The notes under the pieces: model-generated
Seen by the model: the letters and a program-made list of their open reading frames with translations, nothing else
Told to the model about the DNA's origin: nothing
Database searches by the model: none
Source of the DNA: Alectoria sarmentosa
Lineage: Eukaryota; Ascomycota; Lecanoromycetes; Lecanorales; Parmeliaceae
Direction: 5' to 3'
NCBI GenBank assembly: GCA_009733775.1
Contig: WOGZ01000101.1
Location: 1-64,000 of the forward strand
DNA length: 64,000 nucleotides
Shown here: in pieces, positions 24,614 to 38,673 of the stretch
Layout of the letters: every line of letters begins with the position of its first letter
Position numbering within the stretch: the stretch's first letter is position 1
Position numbers and translations under genes: made by a program

Positions 24614-27600
24614 AATTTTATACTTTAATAATTGTGATTATAAAAAGATTCGATTTATTAACGTTATAAAATATTCGATATTTTAATATATTAACTCAAT
24701 TATAATTTAAAATCTCAATTTAATCAAAATACGTAAATAATAATAAAGTTATAATAAATATTTAAAAATCTTTATTACGATAAGTCTTTAAATAATAACG
24801 ATAATAATAATATTCGATCGAATGATTTTAAAAATATCGTGTGCATAATTCACGTAAGCGTTATTAATTGTTAAAAATTTCGATAAAAGTCTTAAATAAC
24901 ATTTTTAACTTCGTAAATATTTATATAACAAATTTTTAAATTGAAATCGTATTTGATATCGACGATAATTAATAAATTTAATTATAATAAAATTAACGAA
25001 ATAAATATTAATTTGATATAATTTATTATCTCGTAAATAATAATATATTAAATCGTTATTTTTATAAAAGTTATTCTCAGCTTTTTGTTTTTCATGATTC
25101 GATAAATAATTATATTCTTTTATTTATAAATTTATTTCTTTATTATAAACTTTCTCAATTTTTTGATAAATCGTAATACGTGATTTATTTGAAAAGTTAT
25201 TCGCAAAAAGCACTTAAAGATATTTAAAATTTGAAACTTATTATTGCTTTTGCTTTATATATTCGCTTTATAACGATTTTTAAAAATCATTTTTATTTAA
25301 ATATCTTTATTTTATAATTAATAAACGATTTATTAAAATTAAAGCTTGTTATAACGATTATAATTAATTATTATTATAATTTTAATAAAATGAGAATCGT
25401 CTCGAATAATTTTAAAAAGGTGATTAAGATCGATATAAAAAAAAATATTAACTTTGATAAATCAACATAAAAGATTTATTTAATATTTGACGTTCGATTT
25501 TTTATTATCTTAATTAAAATTGAAAAGAATATTAATCTTGCTTACTTTTATTTTTAAATTATTTTAATTGATAATTGATACGATTATTTATTAATTCGTC
25601 TTTAATAATATCGTCAAATGCGTTAATTTTCGAGTTCAATTAATCGAGAAAATCGAAAAAAGAAATGTTAAACGTAAATTCGATAAAATGTATACGAAGC
25701 TTATAATGCATTTTAATGTAAATTAATAAAAGTTGATTATATAATAATAATTGAATTATTTTAACGTATTTGCTAATATTTTACATATAAGAATAAAAAA
25801 TGCGTTCGTTTTTAAAATTCTATAATTTATAAAAATAATTATTTAAAGCTTTTTAAGTCTCGAGACTTTTTTACTTAAAACGTTTAACAATAATTTCATA
25901 TTATCGTTTTATGATAATTTCTCGCAGCAAATCTTTTTTAAACTTATTAAACTCAATAAAATATCAAATTAAAACATTATTTCGAAAAGCTTAAATAATT
26001 ATATAGCGAATCTCGCTCTCATTATAAATCTTAATCAAATTTTTAAAATAATCGATTTATATAAATATATCACGATAATAAATATAACGCTCAAAGTTAA
26101 CGATAAATTTATTACGTTCACTTTCATAATTAAAATCGAAGTAATTTAAATTCTCAGCTCTTAATTTTTTATATCGTGATAATTTTAATGACTTTAAAAT
26201 AGTAGCAATAAATCTCATTTCTTATATTATATTTTATATGTTAATTTAAATAATTTGTTATATAATAGCAAGCAATGTTAAATTAATAATAAATAATTAA
26301 AAAAAATTAAAATTTCTATTATTTATAATGTTTGATAATATTTTCGAAATAATAAAAATAAGTGTTAATATTAATAATCGAAAAAATGTATTATTAATAA
26401 AGAAAGATAATAAAATAAGTGTTATAAATTAATTAATAATAACGTTAAATTGCTTGAAAATTTAACGAAAAGCTACTTTATCGACGATTTAATTAAATAA
26501 TCAAAATATAAAATAATTTATAATTAAAGTTAAAATTGTAATTGAATAAGCTTTAATACGTTTATTTTTATTAAAGCTTGCTTTATCGAAAATTAAAATT
26601 GATTTAAAAAAATGAATAATGAGATAATGAATATAATGTTTTATAAAAAACTTTAATAAACGTAAATAAAAATGCTCAATTTTAACAAAATCGTCGATTT
26701 AAAAAAATTTGATAATAACTTTAAGATTTAATATTATAATATTATCATCGATTGAAATTAAAATATAATGAGTTAACTTAATAACGTTTATTAATAAACG
26801 ATTTAAAATAATAAATAAATAATAATGAAAGCAATAATAAAGAACTTTAAATCGATATAATTAATAAGTAAAATAAATATTGTTATCATTTTATTATAAT
26901 AATAATTAAAGTTTATAATAAAGTGAGTGTAAAGATAATTTATTTTTATAAAAAGTACGAAGATATAAATATATTTAATTACTTAAATTAATATAAAAGC
27001 GTTTTAATTTCTTCGACTTCTTCTTTGTCTACTAGTAAGAAAGTAACTATTTACGAAAAATTATTTCTTATAACAAAACCTCTTATATTAAAATACTTTA
27101 ATAAATTAATTTTCAAAAAAATTAAATCTTTCAAATTATTTGACTTTTCTATTTTTATAAATGAAAAAAAGTTTATTTAAAACGATTAATTTTTTAATAT
27201 TAATTACGATTAATATTTTATTATTAAATTTAAATTAATTTATGTTATTTTCAAATTAAAAGAAAAAGCTTTAAAATAAATTATAAAACGTCGATTAAAA
27301 AATTATTCAAATTATACGAATTTTATAAAAAGATAATAAATAATTTAATCGATATTTATAAAAACTTAAATTAATAAAACAATACGAAACGATAATATAA
27401 TTCACTTTAATAAAATTTTATATCTTTTATAAAATTTTACGTCGACTTTATTCGTTTTAATTAAATTATTAATAAAAATAAAAATAATATAATACGACAT
27501 TTACGCTTAAAGATTTATAAAAGTTTATAAAAAAATTGAAACGCATATAAAAGTTTTAATGAATTAACATTTATTAAAGAATATTTACGAAAATTAAACA

Positions 27601-28305
27601 ATATTCAATATGTTGAATATAAAAAAAAGTTTAAAACTTTCACATTTAAAACGATATTTTTAATAAAAAAATCAATTATCTTAATAATAACGAAAATCAC
27701 TCGCATTAATATAACATTTATAAAATTTATTATATCGATTTTATTATCAAAATTAAAGTCGAAATCGATATTAAAAAGTTTAATATTATAATTATAATTA
27801 AATTAAATACATTAAACGTAATTACTTTTAATCGAATAAAAAAATTATTCGAATATATATTATAAAAATAAATAATAATAATAACGATAACTTATATTCG
27901 AAAAAAAAAAAAAAAAATTCAAAATTACGATAAAAGATAATAAAGACGTGTGTTTAATAAATATTTTAAAAAATTCTTTAACATAACGATTTCTTTGAAT
28001 AACAATTATATAATTATAATAAAATCGATAAATAATATTTACAAATTCTTTTATAAATTGCGAATGCATTAAAATTTATATCGTTATTGATAAAATTATT
28101 ATATTTGAAATATATAAACGTTTATAAATCGAGTTTTATTCTCTTTTCAAATAAAAATTATTATAAAAATACGATAAACGATTATTTAAATAACTTATTA
28201 CTTATTATTTCTTATTTATTTTGAACGTATACAATTATAAAAAAATCTTATTTCATTTTTATCGCTTTATTAAAACAACACGATTTAATTTTGAAAAAAT
28301 TATAA

Positions 28306-29030
28306 ATGAATAAATATAAAATCGTACTCGATATACTTAAAAATAAAATATTATTTATATTTAAACGATATAAATATAATAATAACAAGGTATTAACATT
28401 TAAAAATTTGTTATATTTATCAAAAACATTATTTATTATTATTACACGATCTTTTAAATTTATTATTAATAATAAATCGAACGAAAATAACTTTAATATA
28501 AATTATTTTAAAGACATTTCAAATAAAAAAAAATCAACATTAACATTTAAAATACTTAAGAAAAGAATAATTAAAAAGTTTAATTTCATAAATATTATTG
28601 AAATTGACGCATTAATTTATTATCATTTAATTTGAAATTAAAAAACAAGCTTTTTTCTTTAACAATAAATGAAATTCACGATATTTTTAATAAATCTTTC
28701 GAAATTATATCACAATTACAACGAGATAATTATATATTAATTAACAAATTATGTTTATGCGACTTCGAAATCAAATATAAAAAATGTTATAAATTTTATA
28801 TATCAAAAAATTAAATTTTTAAATTTATTAACATTTATTAATAGATTATAAATAAATTCGATTAAAATATAAATCGTCGTCGATTAAATAAAACTTACGA
28901 ATCTAAAAAATATATAAATCTTTATCGACTTTTGTAATTTTTATAAAAGATTTATAAAAAACTTTTCGAAAATAATCAAATCGATAATTCGTTTTATAAA
29001 AAAAGATATTATTTACGAATGATTATTCGT
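28306..29030 (+). pseudogene. Pol relic of element A (connection/RNase H region and preceding frame)
   Basis: Two open stretches (28306-28635 and 28632-28814) are followed at 28915-29030 by a readable FCNFYKRFIKNFSK..K, the hallmark LGF-NFYRRFI--FS at the junction between reverse transcriptase and RNase H. This fixes element A on the plus strand. The two open stretches are lysine/asparagine/isoleucine-rich and not identifiable on their own. Confidence 0.6.
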
Positions 29031-32000
29031 TTATTAAAAAGTTTTTATTTAATTAAAAATTAACGTTATATAAATTTTTATTTTACGATATTTCGATAAA
29101 TTTAAAAAAATAATTTTAAAAACGAATTTTTTCGATTATATTAATAAAAAAATATTATTATAATATAATAATAAAAAAATATTATATTTAATAATCTTTT
29201 ATAATAAAAACCTGATTTCGATCGAGTGCAATTATTAAATTTACGATAAAAAATTATTCGTTATTATTCGATATTTAAAACATTAACGATTTAAATTAAA
29301 ATATATTAATATTTCGATTAAAATATTCACGAATTATAAAGATTTTATATATTATTAAAAAACGTAATTTAAATCGTCGTTAAATTAAATATTTTAATAT
29401 ATTATTCGAATATAATATTAAAATTATTTATTATTTAAAATTATAAAACTTTATAATTAATATTTTTATTTAAATAATTAAATATAAATTTATCGATTTT
29501 ATAAATAAACGATTTAAATAATAATATTAAATTATTTTTATATCGAATCGTTTAAATCTTGATAATATCGAATTCGAAATTAATGTTATTAATAATTCTC
29601 TTTATTATAAAATATTTGAAATAAATAAAATCGATAACGAATATAACGAAATACGCGAGATAATTATTAATAATAAAAAGAAATTAAAAGATATCACACT
29701 TAATAAATGCGTTATTATAAACGATATTCTTTATTATAAAAATCGCTTATAAATATTTGAATTTATATACACGATTATTATTTAAAAAATACACGATTAA
29801 TTTATATATAATTATTTAAAAATCGTTTATATATATAAATTACTTAAATGAAAATATTATCAAAAAAATATAAAAACGATAATCGTTATATATATTATTA
29901 ATTATTACATTTGCAAAAAAAATTAAAGCTCTTAAATATCGTAAATATAATTTATTATAATTATTTTCAATTTTATAAAAACGTTAATAAAACATTTTTA
30001 TAAATTTTATTATTAATCTTTTATTATTAAAAGAGTATAAGATTATATAAATTATAATTAATCGTTTAATTAAAAAGCGTTATTATATATTATACATTGC
30101 GAAAAATAATAACATATTTATTAAAAACATTATTAAAATGCTTATCAAAAAACTCTTTCATATATACGAATTATTCGCATTAATAATATTCGATAAAAAC
30201 TCACAATTCGTTATTATAATATAAAAATATTTTTGCAAAAAACTCATTATTAAAGTTAAATTATTTACGATCTTTTAATTTAAATAGATAAATAAATCGA
30301 ACGAAGCAATTAAAACTTAAAACGTTATTTATAAATTTATTATAATTATTTATAAAATAATTAAATTAAATAAATACTTATAATCGAATCTGCAAATAAT
30401 AATAATGTTTCAATTTTTATAAATGTGTTTTTCTTTTATATAAATAAAGTTTTTCATTTTTATATGAGTATTAATTTTAATATTATTAATTATATTATTA
30501 TTCGAAAACGTCTTAATGCTATAAAAGTAAAAAATATCATTAATTATATATAAAACGTTTTTATTTATATACGCGATAACTTGAATAAAGCACAACTCGC
30601 GATAATAAAACAAATTAATTATTATAAAAAAGAGATAACGTTTAAAAAACGATTTCATCTTTTTTAATAACAAAAACATCGTTATCAATAAATCATTTAA
30701 AAAATTGAACGATAAAATGTTCGACTCATTTAAAATCATTTTCGTTATTAATTCTTTTTATAAATTGAAATTATTTAAAATTATGAAAATCTTTAACGTT
30801 TTTCTTTTTAAATTTTTAAATTTTATCGTTATTAATTTATTATTTAATCAAAAAAACCTTTCTTTTAAAATTATCATCGTCAAAAATAAAAAGAAATGAA
30901 TAATTGAAAATATATTAAATTTCAAAAGATTATAAAATCCTTTTAAATATAAAGTTAAATAAAAAGTCGTTAATAAAGATTTTAATTAATATAATATTAA
31001 TAAAAGCGAATTGAATAATGTAAAAAATATAATAAAAGATTTTTATAAAAGATATTTAAATAAGTCACGATAAAAAGATTAAACATTACTCGATTAAATT
31101 AACGACTTGTTTATAAAAAGGCCTTATTATTTACTTTTTCTCTTTTTTCTTTTTTTTTATCACAATCGTCGTTATTATAATAATCGACGATGATTATATA
31201 TAATTTTCGATTATTATACGTGCGTTCTCACGTCATTTTTCAAAACGACAAAATCGATCGAAATCGATAACGACGATATGTTGATTCAAAAATCAAACGA
31301 ACACGTGACTTTTATTATTCACATTATAAACATCTTTTAAAGCTTTTTAACGTCGTTTTAAAATCTTATTATCGTCGTTATTAATTTATTCGATATCACA
31401 TATATAATAATTTACGAAAAATTATTATTTAAAATATTATCAAAATATATGCGAACTTTAAATAAGATTTAACGTTTACGATTCGATTCGATTCGAGAGA
31501 TTTTATTTCATTATATCGTTTAATTTTCGCGATACTTTCTTCGCTTAAAATATCGAATATTAAATAATATTAAAAATTTAAATACTTAAACGACGATTAT
31601 AACGTCAATTTTCTATTAAATTTTATTATATTTAAACGTTTAAAACGATAAAATATTATAACATCGACGATGTTATTAATAAATTTTTTACGATATATTA
31701 TTATCGTTACTATTATTAATCTTCTTTAATTAAAAATAATTATTAATTAAAGATTTCGAAAATATAAAGTAAATTATAAACATATTTCTTTAATCTTTAT
31801 AGCGCTGAGATATCGCTTTTTGAAAAAAGAAAATAATGTTATAAACGTATTTTACATTTTTAATAAAATTAACTTTTCTTTTATATTACATTTTTTTGAC
31901 ATTATTCGATTAAATTTAACGTGTCTTAATAAAGGCATTTGCTTTTATATAAATGTCTTTTTTTTATATATATACTCTCTTTTCACTTAGTTGTTTTATT

Positions 32001-32045
32001 TAATATATTTATATGATATAACTTTATATTAATTTTAATAGTGCG

Positions 32046-35000
32046 AAGAACTTAATTCGATATTTTATAATTGTATTTAAAAAAGAATACGATGCTTATA
32101 TTAAAAAAATGATTAATTTTCAACTTTCTTCGATTTATTACTATATTAATCATATATTTTTTTATTATATAAAAAACTATTTTAAAAAAGCTTTAAAAGA
32201 ATAATTAATTTATTTTTCACATCGCATTTTATTTCATTATCATATTTTAATAATTTGATAAAATGAAATTAAATACTCGTGTGAAGAAATTAAATGTTTT
32301 AAACTTTAAACTTCAATTTTAAGTTATTTATTTAATTATTAACGTCGAAAAATATACGCGTTTTATTAATTTATTTTATTTAACTTTAAGAAATTACGTA
32401 TATATATTAAAAGATTACGTGCGAGTATCGAAAGTCTTTATTAATATTAATTTTATATATTTTAAATTATTAAAATTATAAAATAAATAAATAAATAAAA
32501 ATTAAAAAAATTAAAACTCGAAAAATTTAATAAATTAGAAATATTTTCAATTATATATTATAAAAATCTTTAATTTGAAATTATGTGATAATAGTAATAA
32601 TTAATTTTAAAATAAAATATAAGTTATAACTATAAGCTTTCATTTCTTTATTATTAATTTCTTTGTTGAAGATTGCACATTAAATTAAAATAGCACTTAT
32701 ATATAATTTAAATAAAATATTAATTATGCTATATTACAAGTATATATTAATATCAAAAAGTATATAAACGCTAAGACCCGACGTTAATGCTCTGTCGACG
32801 TTAAGTGCCAAGTCGCGCTAGGCCCGATCGGGCTGCGTACTGAAGAGAGGCTGACTGAGAAAGTAAGTAGACTAATAGACTGAAACCATTTCATCGAAGA
32901 TAGCGATAGCGATTTTTTAAAAGTATTATTTTAATCGTATTGAGCAATACTTTTAATTTATAATATAACGTCTTTACGAAATAATTTTATAAGATAAATA
33001 TTTATAATAATAATAAATTTATTTTATCATCATTGCGACGAAATTAAAAGTTATATTATAACACGAATTTTATAATAAGCTTTTTTCTTTAATTATTTTT
33101 AATTAATTATTCGACGATATTATATCACTTTTATTTTTATTAAATTATTATCACGATTTTATCGACGATGTTTTTATCGTTTTTAAAGGTTTATTTTTTT
33201 TTAAAAAGTCGAGATTAATGCGTTAAGAGTTTACTTTTACGTTTATATTTGAATTTTTACCAAAAAATTGTTAAAAATTGCGAATAAAAATGCGGCTCGA
33301 TGTTTCGATAAAGGTGTCGCGATTTTATCGTAACTTCGTTAATAAAAAAGTTTTCATTATGAGACTTAAGAATTAATAATGTTTCGATAATAAATATATA
33401 TTATAAAAGTCTTTATTCATTAATGAACATTATAATAAATATATTATATAAATTTTTCGCATTTTTTTAATAATAAAGCTTATTATCGAAGATTCAATAA
33501 TAAAATTTTGCGACGAAACACTTATTACAATCGATAAACAAATTTTTAATAATTAATTAAATATTATCTTCTCGTTTAATATATTATCAAATTTATCAAA
33601 TCTTAATATTTTATATTTGATTTAAAAATATCATAGATCATTTTTCAAATTCGCTTTTCTTTTTTTATTTTTATAAAAAATCGATCGAATTTTTTTGAAT
33701 CGAACGATTTCGTTATTAATGTGAAAAATAAAAAAAACGCATAAAGAAGACTCAAACGAGAAAAAAAAAAATAAAAAAAAAAAAATTATTTAAAAAAATG
33801 CAAAGCGATTGCAAATTGAGGGTGCTCGCGTTTATAAAAAATCATTTTTCATTATTTATTCAAATTGCAAAGAATTATATTAATCACAAAATTGTTTTCG
33901 AGCAATTAATGTTTAATTAATGAGGGAAATGAACATCGATTTTTTCTTTATTATTGCTTTTATTATTTTCTTTCCCTCAATCGCGTTTATTAAAATAAAA
34001 ACGAAATGTGATTTATCGAATTTTATTATTAATTTCGAAATTTTATCAAAGTTTAAAAAAAAGAGAAAAAAGAATCTAATCGTTATTTTTGACACTTTAA
34101 AAGATTTTTTCATTTTCGTTATTTTTAATATATTATTTCGAATTCTTATCTTTTTATTTAAAAGATTTAAATTTAAAACGTCGTTTAAAACGACGTTTAA
34201 GGCGAAAATTATTTCAATTAAGAAATTTAAATTAAGACGCGCAATTAAAAATAATAATGTTTTATTATACGCGAATAACATTTATTTATATTTAAAAATG
34301 CATAAAAAGCTATAATTATTAAATTAATATTCGATTATTATTATTATTAATTTTATATTAATAATTACGATTTTAAAAATCAAAAACTTCGAGCGAATTA
34401 TCGTTTACGATTTTAAAAATTAATTTTTAAAATGCATTTCGATTGAAATAATCATCGACGTTATAAAAATTATAATTTCGATTTTTAATTATAAATGTTT
34501 ATTGTATTCGTATTATTCGAATAATGTTTAAATTTTTATAACGAATATTATTATTAATAATAACTTTTTGCTTATTAATGCAATTATTTTTAATATTAAA
34601 AATAATATGTTTTGAATAAAAAAAGAGAAATTTAAGAGAATTTCGAGATCGAAAAAGATGATGATTTTTTAAAAACCCTCGAACGTTTATAAGTTCGAGA
34701 TTTTTATTAAAAAATTATCGGAATTTAATGCTTCGTTTAACGTGCGATTTGAAATAATAAATTATAACGTCGTTATATGTGACGTTTATCGAAAGAAAAG
34801 ATATAATATTATGATGTGTTTTATTTTATAAATCGTACGTTTAACGAGATAAAAAAAAATTGAATTATTTATTAAAAAAATCGATCGACCTTGAAATAAG
34901 CGCGCGTTATATTCGTATTTCTTTTTTGAATATACAATTTATTTTTGATTTTACTCGATTTCGCAATATGTATAATATGTTTCAAAAAAATAAAATAAAT

Positions 35001-37063
35001 GTCTTATTTATTTAAGAATTCTTTTTAAATAAACAAATATTTTTAATTTATGAATTAAACTTTTTTATAATGTTTACTATTTTTCATCGTTTTAATAATT
35101 TTAAAAACGTTTTTATTATTATGAATAATAAAATTATCGAATAAATGTTTTTTTTATTTAAATCAAAAAGTCTTATTTTGTATTTTAATTTCGAGAATAA
35201 ACTTTTGATTTATAAAACAAATTTTGAAAAAACATCGTTGATTATAATAAATATATATGCTTCGATAAATAATGTATAAAAAAAATCGTGATTTACGATC
35301 ATAATAAAAGATTTAAAAAAGATTTAATTAATTAATTTTTATAATATTATAAAAGACGATTTTAATTATTTCATTATTAAGTTAAATTATAAAATACGAA
35401 AATCTCTTAATTAAATTATAATAAATATGTTTTTGAAGTTGATTAAAATATTAAAACGAAACGAACGTGATTATATTAATGAATAACGATTTATTTATTT
35501 CGATATAATAATATTCACATTTTATAAACAAAAAAAAAACGTCTCGCGAATTGATCGTCTTTACACTCAATTTTTATTAATATAAAAATATAAAAAATGA
35601 AAGATATCATTTCATAATTTATTTACGAGTTATAAAATAATATCGATAATATTAAAGATTTAAATATTTTCGATTCGTGATTTAAAAAAATAACGTTTAA
35701 ATCTTATTTTTTTAAAATGATATAAGATAAAAATATCTTATATTAAAGCGTTAATTGTCCTTTTTAAATTGAATTCATTTCAAAAATAAATATGTTATAA
35801 AGCGTTAATTAAAACATTTTTTCAAAAAATCTTTAAAAGACGTACGATCGCGTAAATTATCGCTTTTTATAAAAAATTTTATTTAGATTTAAAATTTTTA
35901 AAAAATTTATTCTTTAAATGAAAATTTTATATTAAAATGTTAAAATTAAGATATATATAAACGATTATAAAAATAAAATGATATTAATAAATTGCGATAT
36001 TCGATAAAACGATTTTATAAATTATTCTCTTTTTATAATTATAATAAAAATTTTAATTTAATATATACTTTAAAATTCTCGCATTCAAAAAATTCGTATT
36101 CGAAATAATTTAATAAAGATCACGATATACGTTAATAACATAACGATAATTATTAAAAATCAAAAAAAAATTAACGTGATTAAATTAATCGTTAAAATCA
36201 AAAAAAAATTCAATCTTATTATGAGTGATATTTGTTAACGATCTTATAATGAAATTAATTTACGTCACTTTTCTTATAAAAATTATATATAATTCATAAT
36301 TAACTTGATTTTTCTTTATTCATAAATTTTTTAACGAATTAAAACACGTATAATTAATTTAAAAAAAGTTATATAATTTTAAAAATAATTCGTTAATAGT
36401 AATGAAACAATCGAATTTTTATAATAACGTGTTATTTATTTATTTATGATATTATTTTAAAATAATAATATATCAAAACGTCGATTTTTATAAATAAGAT
36501 TTTCAAATATAAAAAAAATTATAAACATTTAATATTCATTTATTTAATTATGTTTAAAATTCTATTCACGAATATTTTATTATTTCGATAAATTACTCTT
36601 TTAAATTTAAAATATAAATAATTTAAATTATATAAAATATGTTAAATAGTTTTTTCGATGAATGAAAAACGTTATTAATTATAAAATCGCAAATCAACGA
36701 TCTTATAAAAGACTTTAACCTTAAAAATGAATATTTTTTAAACGTTGAAAAATCTTTTTCTCTTGCGAATATCAATTTTCATAAAATATATCGAATAATT
36801 TTAACGAATAAATTAAAAAATATTAATTATATTAATCGTATAATAAAGTCGCTTTAGATTTTTCAATAAAAAATCTTTTTGAAAAAAAAATCTGAGTCTT
36901 TATAACGTGTTATTAAAACGAAATTTGATATTTTTAAATTAAAAGATTTATTATAACGTTTACTTTATTAGAAAATCACAATAAAAAAAAATTTAATGAA
37001 TTTTTTAAATTTAACAAAAATGTTTTATTTATGAAATTAAATTCACGATATTTTATATATAAA
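32046..37063. other. AT-rich RIP-mutated DNA, mostly unresolved
   Basis: Five kilobases between elements A and D. Apart from the solo LTR at 32664-32893 I identify nothing. Frames open on both strands at 33913-34315 (122 and 131 codons) overlap each other and have the Phe/Ile/Lys bias of RIP-mutated DNA, so I do not call them genes. Right after element A the sequence starts GTGCGAAG, which matches the interrupted minisatellite unit, so this stretch may be the displaced, mutated remainder of the transposon begun at 10956. Confidence 0.5.
32664..32893 (-). mobile_element. Solo LTR of family C, nearly unmutated
   Basis: On the minus strand it starts TGAAATGGTTTCAGTC and ends ..CTTCAACA. It aligns throughout with the LTRs of element C. 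Where those read AACTCGATTAAATTTAACGC, this copy reads AGCCCGATCGGGCCTAGCGC. Every difference in that core is a C-to-T or G-to-A change in the element C copies, so this copy approximates the ancestral sequence. I found no target duplication and no internal sequence beside it. Confidence 0.75.
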
Positions 37064-38457
37064 TGTTATAAATGCATATGCTTTTATAAGTGTGATTATA
37101 AAAATGAGTGTAAGATTAATTAATTCTTTTCTTTACAGAATTAGCTATTTATATAAATTTGTTAAATTATTAATTTAATAAAATACCTTCTTGATAAGTG
37201 CAATCGCTAAACGAAATAAGTATTTCGATAAAATAAGTGCTTATCGTGATTGTTATAACAATGTTAATAAACAAAAAATAAAGTAACGCTTTCGTTATAA
37301 CATTAAATATATAAATAAAATATCTCGACTTGATAAAATATTTTTTTAATAAATGTAATTGCTAAACGAGATAAGTATTTTAATAAAATAAGTGTTTAAC
37401 TTTATCAAGTTAACAAAACATTTAAATAAGTTGTTTTTTAAAACGATCTCGTCGTCGTAAAACTTGTATAAAAAGAGATAATATGATACTTAATAATTAT
37501 TTAATTACAACTCGACGTGATCGTGTTGAGATAGCTTTCATTTTTATTTTATATTTCTTAATTAACTTTTTAACTTTAAATAAGTTTTCGATATTGTATT
37601 ATACATTATATTCGTTATTATAATTTTTTCATTTGATAAAATATTGAAATTTGTTATAATATATTCGTTTTTTAAATAAAATCTCGATTTTATAGCGATT
37701 TTTAACAATATCGTTTTTCTTTATCTCGAATATAAATATAATATTTTGTCGTTTATAAGAATTTTATTATTTGTTTAATTTTAATTATATTATTAATATT
37801 ATAAAATAAATCTTTATAATTAATAACAGTTTTAAGCGATAAATTAATTAATTAACTTTGTCAAAAATCTTGAAAGGATCGACTCGTTATTAATGTAATT
37901 TATGATTCGTGATATTTGAAATCTCGTAACTTTAATGTAAACGTAAATAAGCAGTGCTTTTCTTTGCAAGATTTAATAATTTATGTGATTTATCGTAATA
38001 AGCTTTGATTAAGATATTAATAAACGTTAAAAACTTTTTAATTTATTCACGTTTTAATTGACGTAAATGATTGAAATGCTTCGACGACAAATCGGAAAGA
38101 AAATCGAAAACATTACGAATATTAAATTATAAAGAATTTCATTTAAAGACACATCAATAAATTAATTCTTGAAATTATTTAAGCAATTTTGTAAATATGA
38201 CAATAATAAAATTCAATCGTCGTTATTATTTAAGTTGATAATTATATAATATCGAATAACTATTTCGATAATTTAATTAATGCGTTTCGATTAATTATCG
38301 ATTTATAAATGATAAACGATATTAATAAGTAAATCGATATCGAATTTTATAAAAATCGTCTTTCAAAATTCAAATATAAATTTGATATCACGATCGTTAA
38401 TAATAATAAAAAATATATCTTAATCGTGTTAAAAAGAATTGTAAATATAAGATTAAC

Positions 38458-38673
38458 TTATTTATTTGCCGAATAAATAATTTTATTAAAAACTAATAAC
38501 ACTCTTTTAAAGAATTTATTCGTGATTATAAATAAACAATCGAGATCGTTTTTTGTTATTATGAATAACGCGACGATGAAATTCATTATTATAATATAAA
38601 AAGAAATTATAAATTTGTTAATAAAAATTATGTTATTATAAAACTTATATCGTTTGATTAATTGAGTTCGCAT
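38458..38673 (-). pseudogene. Integrase core relic of element D
   Basis: A 71-codon minus-strand frame contains IIMNFIVALFIITKNDLDCL, then FIITNKFFKRVLLVF and a final YSANK. This follows the retroviral-type integrase pattern MDFI--LP-S-G-DCLL-VTDKFSKRVLLIPGK--Y-A-EWA. The first catalytic Asp of the DDE triad has become Asn (MDF to MNF), a G-to-A change. The rest of the domain lies downstream in broken frames. Confidence 0.7.

Larger units (their letters stand above)
13279..27075 (-). mobile_element. Element B: minus-strand Ty3/gypsy retrotransposon, RIP-mutated, split by element C
   Basis: Direct repeats of about 184 bp at 13279-13462 and 26892-27075 share TATAATAAAGTGAGTGTAAA and a GACTTCTT..AACTATTT segment and end TAACA/TAATA. 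Read on the minus strand they start TGTTATAAG, as an LTR should. Inside, again on the minus strand, lie a protease-region relic (24119-24613) and a reverse transcriptase relic (about 23200-23450), in the expected order for a minus-strand pol. Subtracting element C leaves about 7.1 kb, close to element D (7.4 kb). No clear target-site duplication was found (3 of 5 bases agree). Confidence 0.7.
11375..32040 (+). mobile_element. Element A: nested Ty3/gypsy-like LTR retrotransposon, RIP-mutated
   Basis: The 5' LTR begins at 11375 (TGTTACGAGCG), is split by a small insertion (11393-12037) and ends at about 12222. The 3' LTR is 31837-32040. The 5 bp before 11375 and after 32040 are both GTGCG, a perfect target-site duplication in otherwise AT-rich surroundings. 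Total length is 20.7 kb because element B (13279-27075) sits inside. Removing B and the small insertion leaves about 6.2 kb, normal for a gypsy element. On the plus strand at 28915-29030 a connection/RNase H relic can be read (FCNFYKRFIKNFSK). Coding capacity is destroyed by stops. The nesting order is inferred from LTR pairing, orientation and the target duplication. Confidence 0.75.

Noticed and set aside
33913..34315. Overlapping 122- and 131-codon frames on opposite strands
   Set aside because: They lie in RIP-mutated DNA, mirror each other, and consist of Phe, Ile, Lys and Asn; no motif is visible.
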